This document shows positions 17,528 through 26,600 of a stretch of 64,000 bases of DNA, in pieces. The position numbers were made by a program, and so were the translations under genes. Origin of the DNA: an uncultured Pirellulaceae bacterium (GTDB lineage: Bacteria > Planctomycetota > Planctomycetia > Pirellulales > Pirellulaceae). How positions within the stretch are numbered: the first letter of the stretch is position 1; each line of letters opens with the position of its first letter. Location: contig CALFWR010000021.1 of NCBI GenBank assembly GCA_937928555.1, positions 1 to 64,000 on the forward strand, written 5' to 3'. A model generated the notes under the pieces. That model searched no databases. It worked only from the letters and a program-made list of their open reading frames with translations, and was not told the origin of the DNA.

Positions 17528-18085
17528 TCATTCTAGCGGAAACTCGGCAACGCACGATTCCCCCTCCACGCAAGCAATTCGAACTTCGTCCAATCCTGCC
17601 ACCGCCGTCTGAAAGAACCGATCCACAAATCCGCATTCGATCAGTTCAAACACCTTGCGGCTTGGCGGAGCGATCGACTTGACCAGCACCAACGCGTCGG
17701 CGTTCCGCTGCGCAGCCCACAATGCGGCAATCGAATCGCTGGTCACCGTCCAATCGCGCGGGATGTCGCCCTGCCCCAATGCCCAGCGGGAAAGGTCCCG
17801 AATCACCGGCCCGTCCGATGACTCTTTTGGGTCACGCACCGGCAGGCCAAGAAGCTTGCCCGCCACCGTCGACGTCACCGCCAGCGCTTCGCAAGCCAAC
17901 TCATGAGCAGCTTTGTCGTCAAAGTTTAACTCCCGGATCGCATCCACGAACTTGCCACCCCCGGCGACGATCGATACTTTCAAATTTGATTCGGCAAGGC
18001 CATCGATCCACGTTGAAATTGGAGCCATCAAAGCTGGCTGCGTGAACAAGCTGCCGCCCAGCTTGATGACGACTTCACCCTTCAT
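17528..18085 (-). CDS. Amino acid kinase-family protein, MfnE-like
   Basis: The product has 185 residues from ATG 18085 (MKGEVVIKLGGSLF). The amino acid kinase fold is shown by VIKLGGSL at the start, VSIVAGGGKFVDAIRE near residue 45 and VTSDSIAALWAA near residue 120. The short length and sequence resemble the archaeal kinase group that includes MfnE, which phosphorylates the aminomethylfuran intermediate of methanofuran. Methylotrophs and planctomycetes carry relatives for methylofuran-type cofactors. The start overlaps the end of the MfnF-like gene by 11 bp. A longer open frame reaches 18247 but lies inside the upstream gene. Confidence 0.75.
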   Translation of the reverse strand: MKGEVVIKLGGSLFTQPALMAPISTWIDGLAESNLKVSIVAGGGKFVDAIRELNFDDKAAHELACEALAVTSTVAGKLLGLPVRDPKESSDGPVIRDLSRWALGQGDIPRDWTVTSDSIAALWAAQRNADALVLVKSIAPPSRKVFELIECGFVDRFFQTAVAGLDEVRIACVEGESCVAEFPLE

Positions 18086-19133
18086 GGCTCGCCTTTGCCA
18101 GCATCGCCACGCAATAGGCCGGCGCGACGTTTGAAACACTACCAATACTGCCAACACTGTCGCACAGGTCGTCAAACGCAGCGAACGACGCCCCAGGCCG
18201 GGCCGCACCAAGGGTCCGGTGAATCCAGGCTTCGCCCGTTCCCGCAATCACAAATTTCTCTCCGGGAACTTTACTGCGACCGATGACTCGATCCACGGAA
18301 CAGCAAAGCAACTCCGCAAGTCGCCCGACTGTCTGTGCCGCTAGGGTTTCGATCGTCCCGGATTCAAGCTCGCATTCGTCCGCACACAAACATCGGGCCA
18401 AGCGATGGCGAGCGTAAGATTTCGTCCGCGGTCGTCCGTCCGCTGTTTCGACATCGTCCGGGTCTTCGGCAAGCTCGTCGGCAACCACCAACGCGTCCTT
18501 GACCGAGGCAAAGTACTCACTGGCTAGAGGGATTTTCCGTCCGTTGATTTCGACGCTGCCCAGCAAACCAACCACCGGAGTGCGTCCAACCCCAGCATAG
18601 ACCAATTCGCCGTGCTCCAATCGCCGCACATCCGTTTTCCCGATCGCCGTCACGCGGCCAAATGAAAACGGAATGACGTCCATCGTTGTCGAACCCACGT
18701 CGATCAGAATTCCACTTTCATCGGGCAACAATCCACTGGCAAACAACGCCGTCAGGTACCAGTTCGACGCCGCCACCTGTAGCCAAAGTCGTTTCGCGGA
18801 TTCAGGATCCAGAAACGGGCCTGCCACGCTTCCAAAGATCGGAGCACACAAGCCCAGCCGATCGCAAACCGAAACCAGACAATCAACGATGTACTCGACG
18901 CCCTCTTTTTTGCTTGCAAAGCAATCCGCCAGCTCGCCAGTCATCACCGCTGCGACCCGCTGGGAAGAACCATTCCCGTTTTGGCAGATCAGAGGGCAGA
19001 CCAACTCACGCAATCGCTCACCCAACAACTCGTGCTCGCGCCATAGCGGAAACGGAACCGAACAGGCATCGCCCATTGAAGTGGCGGCCTTCAGATTCGC
19101 GCCGCCAATGTCCAAACCAATCCACGTCGTCAC
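18075..19133 (-). CDS. Hydantoinase/oxoprolinase-fold protein, MfnF-like
   Basis: The product has 352 residues. The ASKHA-type nucleotide site is visible: WIGLDIGGANLKAAT at the start, ILIDVGSTTMDVIPF near residue 142 and KFVIAGTGEAW near residue 293. This combination and length fit the MfnF group (COG1548), which joins the furan and tyramine-glutamate parts of methanofuran; bacterial versions occur in tetrahydromethanopterin/methylofuran gene sets. It overlaps both neighbours (ATGA with the TIGR01777 gene, 11 bp with the MfnE-like gene). The biochemical role in this organism is inferred from family and neighbours. Confidence 0.78.
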   Translation of the reverse strand: MTTWIGLDIGGANLKAATSMGDACSVPFPLWREHELLGERLRELVCPLICQNGNGSSQRVAAVMTGELADCFASKKEGVEYIVDCLVSVCDRLGLCAPIFGSVAGPFLDPESAKRLWLQVAASNWYLTALFASGLLPDESGILIDVGSTTMDVIPFSFGRVTAIGKTDVRRLEHGELVYAGVGRTPVVGLLGSVEINGRKIPLASEYFASVKDALVVADELAEDPDDVETADGRPRTKSYARHRLARCLCADECELESGTIETLAAQTVGRLAELLCCSVDRVIGRSKVPGEKFVIAGTGEAWIHRTLGAARPGASFAAFDDLCDSVGSIGSVSNVAPAYCVAMLAKASHEG

Positions 19134-20044
19134 TGACCTACAATTGCCTTGATCGCTTCGTCGATCGTTGAAAACTGGAACTTGAATCCGTGCTCAAGAG
19201 CCGCCTTTGGAACCGCCCTCTGCGAATTGAACAAGCTATCAGCAAACTCACCCAACGCCAAACGCAGCCCAAACTTTGGAGCGGGCAGAAACGCCGGTCG
19301 ATGCATGGCCCTCGCCAATGAGCGGGTCATCTCCGCATTGGTGACCGGATGCGGAGCCGTTGCATTCAGAATTCCACTGACGTTCTCATAATGGATCGAC
19401 CAGCGGATCATCTCCGCAAGATCAGCAACGTGGATCCATGGGACATACTGCTTTCCATCGCCAAGCTTGCCGCCGATCCCCCATTTGAACAGCGGGATCA
19501 TTTTGGCCATCGCACCACCTTCCTTGCCCAACACGATTCCGATTCGCAGACAGACCACGCGGACACCGTGTTCGGCCAACCGCAGGTTGGCGGATTCCCA
19601 ATCACGGCAAACGTCAGCCAGATAACCATCGGCTAACGGGTGGCCTTCTTCGACAAGGGCATCTCCCGCATCGCCGTAGATTCCAACCGCCGAAGCCGCG
19701 ACGAGAACTTTGGGTTTTTGCTGCAGTTTCAGGATCTGATCGACCAGAGCATTCGTCGCGTCGATTCGGCTGGAGCGGATCCGCTCTTTCTTGCTCGCAT
19801 CCCAGCGGCCCTCTGCGATGGACTCGCCCATCAAATTTACCACCGCGTCGATTTCTGATTCTGCGGGAAGCTCAAAGTCATCCGACCACTGCAAAAACTC
19901 GGCATTGGTATCAGTCAGCTTTCGCCGGGCCGCATCGACGTTTCTTGTGGTCAGGATTTTTTTGTCTAACACCGGAAGCAGGTAGCGGCCTACAAATCCG
20001 GTTCCGCCGGTGACCAGCGTGGTATGTCTTTGCTTGTTTGCCAT
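19130..20044 (-). CDS. TIGR01777-family NAD(P)-binding oxidoreductase
   Basis: The product has 304 residues from ATG 20044 (MANKQRHTTLVTGGTGFVG); the frame is open seven codons further. It is an SDR-type epimerase-fold protein with GGTGFVG for the dinucleotide. The segment VVNLMGESIAEGRWDASKKE, then SSRIDATNALV, GIYGDAGD and VPWIHVADLAEMI are characteristic of the TIGR01777 (YfcH-like) group. The reaction is not known. It is the first gene of the operon and ends in an ATGA overlap with the MfnF-like gene. Confidence 0.88.
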   Translation of the reverse strand: MANKQRHTTLVTGGTGFVGRYLLPVLDKKILTTRNVDAARRKLTDTNAEFLQWSDDFELPAESEIDAVVNLMGESIAEGRWDASKKERIRSSRIDATNALVDQILKLQQKPKVLVAASAVGIYGDAGDALVEEGHPLADGYLADVCRDWESANLRLAEHGVRVVCLRIGIVLGKEGGAMAKMIPLFKWGIGGKLGDGKQYVPWIHVADLAEMIRWSIHYENVSGILNATAPHPVTNAEMTRSLARAMHRPAFLPAPKFGLRLALGEFADSLFNSQRAVPKAALEHGFKFQFSTIDEAIKAIVGQ

Positions 20045-20153
20045 CGTATCTGACCCGTGAAACAAAAAGACGGATAACTTGAGCCCTGCGGTTCAGGCTC
20101 TCGGGGTGTTATTCTGGGCACTGCGGCTTGGACCCATCGCAAATCAACCAACG

Positions 20154-20186
20154 AAAAAGCCCGGTCCAATTTGAACCGGGCTTTTG
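20154..20186 (-). terminator. Terminator of the BON-domain gene
   Basis: AAAAGCCCGGT and ACCGGGCTTTT form a 10-11 bp stem around TCCAATTTGA, with A- and T-tracts outside. It lies 25 bp past the stop codon of the BON gene on the minus strand and could work in both directions. Confidence 0.85.
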
Positions 20187-20210
20187 AGTTGACTTGTCAG
20201 ATCCGTCGGT

Positions 20211-21005
20211 TTAGTGACGTGACTTGTCGTGGAAGTCAAGGAACCAGAATCCGTCATCCCACTCAAGACTTACCTTACGCCATCCCAGTGGGACTTGTGG
20301 GTAAGGATAGAATGGGCCGATGTAAGGCCAGGCCGAAGCCGAGTACTGACGGGGGTATGAGACGGCACCGAAGTTCGGATGAGCCGCGTACCCTGGCCAC
20401 GCGTAACCGGGAAGGTTTGGCGATCCCGAAGGAGCCGCCGCAAAACCACCACCGCCTGCAGGACCACCGATGGCGAGTGGCTCGCCAGCAGGAGCTCCAG
20501 CAGCGGATGCGAACGGAAGTGGCTCACCTGAGATGATTCCACCTGAGATGATTTCTCCACCGCCCACAATTGAGCCACCTACAGCGGGATCCATATAGCC
20601 CTGAGGCGCGATGGCCTTGGGGGCTGGAACGGGTCGAGCGAAACTCGCTGGGCGAAGCGCCTGACCTGTTTGTGGACCTGACTGGTATGCGGCCTGTTTT
20701 GAAGCAGACTGATTTGCAGCTTTTACATCGATGTCGTCCACAACCTGGACCACACCGAGGTAACCGGCTTCTTGAGCTGTTCGCAGGATCATCATTTCCT
20801 GCTCCGGGTTAGAAACGTAACCCTTGAACCATACGGTTCCGTTTTCAACTTGAAGGTCTACGTTGAAACCACGTAGTTGACCTTGCTGTTGAGCAACTTG
20901 CAGTCGACTTTGGATAAAGTCAGCGATTTGCGTGTCGTCAGCCATGGCTGAGCTGGAAAGCAGCGCTGATGCCGCGACCGCAAGTCCCAAAAATAAACGT
21001 CGCAT
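20211..21005 (-). CDS. Secreted BON-domain protein
   Basis: The product has 264 residues from ATG 21005, with a perfect AGGAGG ribosome-binding site 6-7 nt upstream and a signal peptide (MRRLFLGLAVAASALLSSSAMA). A BON domain covers about residues 25-85 (IADFIQSRLQVAQQQGQLRG, VENGTVWFKGYV, VVQVVDDIDV); such domains bind lipid or cell-surface material. The rest is low-complexity, rich in Gly, Ala, Pro and aromatic residues (YAWPGYAAHPNFG, YIGPFYPYPQVP), and ends WDDGFWFLDFHDKSRH. A cell-envelope role is likely. The frame is open upstream to 21281 without signals. Confidence 0.85.
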   Translation of the reverse strand: MRRLFLGLAVAASALLSSSAMADDTQIADFIQSRLQVAQQQGQLRGFNVDLQVENGTVWFKGYVSNPEQEMMILRTAQEAGYLGVVQVVDDIDVKAANQSASKQAAYQSGPQTGQALRPASFARPVPAPKAIAPQGYMDPAVGGSIVGGGEIISGGIISGEPLPFASAAGAPAGEPLAIGGPAGGGGFAAAPSGSPNLPGYAWPGYAAHPNFGAVSYPRQYSASAWPYIGPFYPYPQVPLGWRKVSLEWDDGFWFLDFHDKSRH

Positions 21006-21438
21006 CAGATTCCTCCTGGCAATCCCGCGCTGCAGAGTCCTTTGTTTCGGAATGACTACGGTAGCCAAACTTCCTGGGTCCAAGAGACTTTGGATGGCAG
21101 CGGTATTGTTGAGCGTTTTCAAAAAAGCGAAAAGCGGATTCGAACGTGGACCGCCAGAAGGAACGCAACATCCAACATATCTTCGGCCTCGTGCCGATGC
21201 TGGTTTTGCGAGTGTCCCCCCTCGCGGGATCAGTAAATGAACCCACCTATTCTGTCGGCAGCCTTTACTCCGCAGACTCACAATTTTTCCGATTTTGATG
21301 AGGGAATCGAAAATTCACGTTTTGCTGAACCACTCGCTAGCGAAACACGGACGCTGTTTACTCCATATTTCAACCGCCGCTTTCTCCAGAAGGCAATGGC
21401 ACTGCACCCCGAATCCTCTGCATCCGCCCTCCGACCCC

Positions 21439-21566
21439 GTACTCAGTACTCAGTACTCAACCCCATTTCTCCGTCCGCCCTCGCCATTTCCGCACTCCGC
21501 ACTCCGCACTCCGCACTCCGCACTCCGCACTCCGCACTCCCCATTCCCCATTCCCCATTCCCCATT
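21439..21566. repeat. Cluster of three different heptanucleotide tandem repeats
   Basis: GTACTCA is repeated three times at 21439-21459, CCGCACT seven times at 21490-21538, and directly abutting it CCCCATT four times at 21539-21566. All have period 7. They are noncoding and lie 59 bp before the initiator tRNA. Confidence 0.95.
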
Positions 21567-21624
21567 CCTGCAGAAATTTTCCAAACAGGCCTCGACAAAG
21601 AATTCCGCCTCGCTATTATTTCGC

Positions 21625-21698
<74 letters not shown>

Positions 21699-21708
21699 CT
21701 CCAAAATC

Positions 21709-21745
21709 AAAGCCGGCTTGGATCAAACATCCAAGCCGGCTTTTT
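21709..21745 (+). terminator. Strong terminator after tRNA-fMet
   Basis: AAGCCGGCTTGGAT and ATCCAAGCCGGCTT form a perfect 14-bp stem around CAAAC, followed by TTTTT and preceded by an A-rich stretch. It can end both the tRNA transcript and the convergent SapC transcript. Confidence 0.93.
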
Positions 21746-21782
21746 CTGTTCTGACATCCGTCAGCCTCCAAACCAAACAGCT

Positions 21783-22535
21783 TTAGCTGACCGGTTCGTC
21801 CTGATCCACGTCACCCGGATTCTTGGGCACGAATCGATTGACGATGAAATGCAGATTGTTCATCGACGCCATCTGCAAATACGCCAGCTCCAATATGTTG
21901 GACTGGGCCAAGTCCGCCATCTTCTCGGGCGCCAGAGCCTTCAGTTTCTGCCGCGAGACGCTGTAAAAACCGCGCAGCGACCTTGTCTGCCCATCCGGCT
22001 TTTTGATGTTCGCCTGCATCGGCTCAAGCACATCCATCTCCTTCAGTTTCTTGCAAAAGTTCTGCGTGTTGGCAAACTGCTTCTGATAGTCACTAAGAAA
22101 CTTCAGCATGTTTTCGGTATACGGCGTCTTTTTCCCATCAGCATCGAACAGACGCTGCCCACGGCCTTCCTGATTGCACCCCGACCACTGCTCATCGACG
22201 CACAGCGTAAACTGCTTCTTGTCTTCGCTGCTTGAAAACACAAACGGATAGCGTCGAATAAACGCCGGAACGTAATCGGCTTTCCAGCGAAAATCCTGAT
22301 CCAGAAACAGGTTCGATTCGCCTTCCACACCCAGCACCACCATCGGCGTCACCGCTTCCTCATTTCCGGAGAACACAATCGTGTACTCGCGCGACGCCAG
22401 CGGAATTTCGACCGCCGTCAGCGGCACCGCGTTGATCTTCGATGCAAACTCAAAACTGACCGACTCGATCGACAAGTCCCGATGTTTCTCGCTGGAAATC
22501 GGCGTCACATTTTCATAAATCAATACCTGAGTCAT
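21783..22535 (-). CDS. SapC family protein
   Basis: The product has 250 residues from ATG 22535 (MTQVLIYENVTPISSEKHRD), with AGGAG upstream. The sequence shows the SapC family layout: the N-terminal PLTAVEIPLASREYTIVFSG, then ALGV-like VVLGVEGESNLFLD, RWKADYVPAFIRRYPFVF, CVDEQWSGCNQEGRG and LFDADGKKTPYTENMLKFL. SapC was first described with an S-layer protein operon in Campylobacter, but the function in other bacteria is unknown. No signal peptide is visible. The neighbours are a tRNA and a dispersed repeat, with no S-layer gene identified. Confidence 0.88.
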   Translation of the reverse strand: MTQVLIYENVTPISSEKHRDLSIESVSFEFASKINAVPLTAVEIPLASREYTIVFSGNEEAVTPMVVLGVEGESNLFLDQDFRWKADYVPAFIRRYPFVFSSSEDKKQFTLCVDEQWSGCNQEGRGQRLFDADGKKTPYTENMLKFLSDYQKQFANTQNFCKKLKEMDVLEPMQANIKKPDGQTRSLRGFYSVSRQKLKALAPEKMADLAQSNILELAYLQMASMNNLHFIVNRFVPKNPGDVDQDEPVS

Positions 22536-22679
22536 CCCATTTACTCCTGTTTGGTTGTCTGCTCTCGCAGTGTCAAAAAGCAGCTTGTTTACAAGCTGTA
22601 ACGCATTCGAAAAGAACAAAAAATGGCGTCAACCGAACGGACCCGGTTGACGCCAATAACTCATCCCATCCCGACTAAA

Positions 22680-22866
22680 CCCGGATTATTCACGACGACG
22701 GGCGTTGATACTACGCCTGGCCAACAGGAGCAAGGGAAAAGCTGAATTTCAACAAGAAACGTAAATCATCCGGTAGATGAAAACCACAGCGATCGTTTCA
22801 CCGCATCAGAGTCGCGGATCACTGTCAAAACTGATTCTAACGCCCACGCCTCGTGAATAATCCGGG
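22680..22866 (-). repeat. Dispersed MITE-like element, copy 3 (subtype B)
   Basis: Both ends are perfect (CCCGGATTATTCACGA and its inverse TCGTGAATAATCCGGG) and the length is 187 bp. A 5-bp direct repeat CTAAA flanks it on both sides. The interior matches copies 4, 5 and 7; relative to copies 5 and 7 it is inverted. It separates the SapC and PEP-CTERM genes. Confidence 0.93.
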
Positions 22867-22907
22867 CTAAACCAGAACTGGCAATAGTATCGCTGCAAAT
22901 TTCAACG

Positions 22908-23525
22908 TTAGCAAGTCGCAGAGTTTCGGCGACGTCGAGTTACCATCAGGCCACCGAACAGACAAACCACAGCCAAACTTCCAGGCTCGGGAACCGCCGC
23001 GAAATTCGCACGCCCTTCAATGCCATCAAATGTAAAGGCGATTGGTGCTCCAGTGTTGTCAGTGAGTTGCGGATCGTTCCCCTGCAATGTGGTTACATCA
23101 AATGTGAACCCACCCAATTCGGTTGCCCCAGCGGCAATGTCAAAATTGAGCGTAAACAGGTTGACACGATTGTCAGCACCGGCAGTGACTGGAGGCCCGA
23201 CCCCGGATATAACGAGATCCGGGGCAAAGGAGGTATCGTCAAGTGTTGTAGATCCGATCTCGCCCGCAGAAGCAGAAGTCACAGAGAAATCATTGATGTC
23301 TGCTCCGCCGATTGCGGCGACCTGAATTCCCCAGGCATAGCCACCAAATTGCGTGGATGCATCGCCCCCGGTCACATCGACAAATCCAGTGATCGTCCCG
23401 GATGTGCTCGCAGCGAATGGATCCGGAGACACATCCAGCCCGACAACAATTTCAGCTTGAGCAGCTTGCGAAAATGCCAGGAAGGAAAACAACAGCAAGC
23501 CGCAAGTAACAATATTTTTGGTCAT
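22908..23525 (-). CDS. PEP-CTERM-anchored secreted protein
   Basis: The product has 205 residues from ATG 23525 (MTKNIVTCGLLLFSFLAFSQ), preceded by GAGAG. A signal peptide is followed by a beta-rich domain that resembles cohesin-like or related extracellular folds (EIVVGLDVSPDPFAASTSGT). The C-terminus is a PEP-CTERM sorting tag: VPEPGSLAVVCLFGGLMV followed by TRRRRN. Such proteins are processed by exosortase and displayed or secreted. It starts 93 bp after the giant gene ends, same strand, so co-transcription is possible. A cohesin-type reading would be interesting because the giant protein carries a dockerin-like end, but the domain assignment is tentative. Confidence 0.83.
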   Translation of the reverse strand: MTKNIVTCGLLLFSFLAFSQAAQAEIVVGLDVSPDPFAASTSGTITGFVDVTGGDASTQFGGYAWGIQVAAIGGADINDFSVTSASAGEIGSTTLDDTSFAPDLVISGVGPPVTAGADNRVNLFTLNFDIAAGATELGGFTFDVTTLQGNDPQLTDNTGAPIAFTFDGIEGRANFAAVPEPGSLAVVCLFGGLMVTRRRRNSATC

Positions 23526-23618
23526 TAAAAGTTCTCTCAATCTCAAGGTCAGCGTTCTCATTGATTTATTCTCGTTAGAAAGGAACGCTCCACAAGGAAC
23601 GTGCCAGTTTCGTTCCAC

Positions 23619-26600
23619 CTACTTTTTGAAGGAAACATCCAGTTTGGTCTCGATTGAGTCCTTGAAGGTGTTGTTACTAAATTCGAAGTCCGTTTGTCCA
23701 TCGTCTGTAGCAGACTTTTCGAAAAACGAGTCTCGCTGGGAAAATTTGCCGTCATCACCAGCTTCGATATGGCCAGCCAGTTCGCCCGACGATTCTCCCA
23801 AATTTGATCCGGAGTCAAATTGACTCGTACTGGTCAGGAAACTTCCCTCATCCACATCAGCCTGCAATTTTGAGCTGAAGAACGGTGTATTGCCCGGGCC
23901 ACCAGTGGCAGAGAAGCTACTGCTTCCACCGCCAGACGGAAGTCCGAATCCGAAGGGTTGGCCAACCAGTAATCCAAAGATCGCCGAAGCATCCCCAACA
24001 TTCACCACGCCGCTTCCATCCACATCCGAATAGATGTCAAACGCCAGATTGCTCGTATTAACACCAAATGGCAATCCAACCAATGAACCGAATACCAAGC
24101 TGGCATCGCCCACAGTAGTTCGGGCAGTATTCGGGTCAGCCGAACGAGTCGAGTCTCCCGGAAGCACATTGAAATCGAAGTTGAAGTCACCTCCAACAAC
24201 GTTATCTCCAGTGTTAAACCCACTGACACCATTGGTGAATTCGCCATTGAGCCTCGATCCGCTTTCACTCGCCAAGCCATCAACAATCTCCAGACGAACC
24301 CGGTCACTGCCAATCACGCTGTCAAGTTCCAAACGGACCGTGCGGGATCCCGCATCGTAAGTCAAGCCCGTGATGTCTGGCGTATCATTGAGTCCTTGCA
24401 ACTCAAAGTTGCTCAGATTAAGCGTTGATACGTCAACGTCTTCGCTGAATGTCACCAGGATAGTATCCAGGTTGACCCATGGAAGCGTATCGTCCTGGCC
24501 GGCACCGGTTGGAATCGAGTATCCCTGGAATCCTACTGGCCCTGTTGGATCAATCAGGTTGCTGAACGCCGGAGCAAACTCGGTAGAAGCCACTCTCACG
24601 TTAGTGACAGCGAACGAAGTGTCGTTGTCGATGATTGTCGTTGTTGCGATCGTTTCATCAAAACAGATCGCTTCACCATCGAGAAGCTCATTCGCCGGAG
24701 TCGCTCCTTGAACAAACTGAATACCGGTAATCCGAATCGAAATCAGTTCGTCTCCCTCGATCAACAGGTCTTCATTGACATCTACAGTCAAAATTTCGGA
24801 GCTTGAACCAACACCAACGATGACCGAATCGTTAAACTGGAAGTCGCTTCCGACATCCGCAGTCGTGATTTCTTCTCCGGTTATCGGATCCGTCAGAACG
24901 ATTTCAAAGAAGATTTCGATTCCTGCATCGCCCGGGGTGTCTCCCGCTTCGAGAGCGACTGCCGCCCCAGTAGCATCCAGAAGGCTGAACACAAATGTTC
25001 CGTTTGAATCATCCTCTGTCGCATTGGAGGTGCCGGTGATAGCCACCTTCAAGCCATCGCTGGCCGCGATCGTGACCACTGCTTCGTCATTCGCAACATC
25101 AACATCGATGTCCGCGTTGCCGGCAGGATTGCTGATCGAATCCACGATCGTGACAGTGACCTGTTCGGCTGACTCTGCCAGAGTGTCATCAACCACGTTG
25201 ACATCCAGGTACCCATCAGACTCACCCGCTGGAATCGTAATGGTTCCAATGCCGGTGGTGGGATCGAACGTGAATCCACGATTGCTGTCGAAAGTGAAGT
25301 CATTGAAAGGATTGGCCTGACCGTTGATCGGATCAGTATTTGGACTGCTTCCCGTTGGAAGTGCCACCTGGAATTCAATCACAGTGTCAGAATCGCTTAG
25401 CGTCAGATCGCCCGCGTTATCACGCAGGAAGAAGACAAACCTTCCGTCGTCCTGACCTGCCGGATCGGTTTCAGCGGCATCGGGATCAGTCGCTACCACC
25501 GATACCTGACCTTCGTCATCGTCGTCGATCTGGACAGTGTCAGATTGGTTGGCTGAACCAAGCGAAACTTCCGGATCACCGCTGTCAACGCTGACCAAAG
25601 TCAGCGTCACCTGTTCATCGTCTTCCAGCACTCCGTCGCCATCGTCGGCATCACCTGTGACATCGTCGTCAATCACGTTGACAACGACATCGACCGCAGT
25701 GATTTCAACATTGCCCGGGCTGCCCGGAATTTCGACGGTGTAAGCTCCACCACCTAGATTCACCAAAGCGACAGGAGTTGTCGTTCCAGAGACAAATGCC
25801 GTCAGGGAATAATCCGCATCAGGTCCGGCGAATTGAGCATCACCCGAAAGCTGGAACCTGACGACGGTTGCCGTTGAACTTGGGTTGGACTGCGTAATTG
25901 TAAATACGCCGTTATTAAAGACAGGAATGTCCGTTGGTTCAGCCGCTTCATCGTCGGTAGCAACAACCGTGATGACCGCCTGATCGTTGTCGCCTCCGCG
26001 AGTCAAACCGCCATCATCTGCAGTTGGATCGCCAGCATCACGATCATGGATCGTCGCCGTCGAATCATCCGAATCGTCATGGGCACGATCACCCAGTGCA
26101 GAGTCGGAAGCATTCAGGCTGGCCACGAACGTTTCCACACCAAAGGATGGCAGCGTCGTCGCAGCTCCGCCTTCAACGATGTTGTCCTGAACAACACCCA
26201 CGTGAACCGTCTGGGACAATTGCCCGGCATTAAAGGTCACGGTTTGCGAACCACTGTCAAAGTCAGTGCCAAACGGAACAGACGTTTGATTGATCTGGAG
26301 TGATCCAGGTGCGCCATCGACGTTGAAGTTCGCTCCGTTTGCCGTGCCGCCACCAAAGGATACCGTTAGTGGAACATTGACATCAATCGGATTGGACGAA
26401 GTGATCTCAAAGGAAACCGTCGTCAAAGCCGCGTTGTTGACGTAAGGGTTCGCGTTGGTTCCTTCGTCCACGGTCGGATCATTGCCATCGATACCGGTAA
26501 TGGTAAACGTGGCCGTGTCGTTGTCGACAATCAAAGCCTGACCAAAGTTCGTGCCAAGAGACTGGTTGTCCAGAATGACAACTTCTCTGCCATCGGACAG

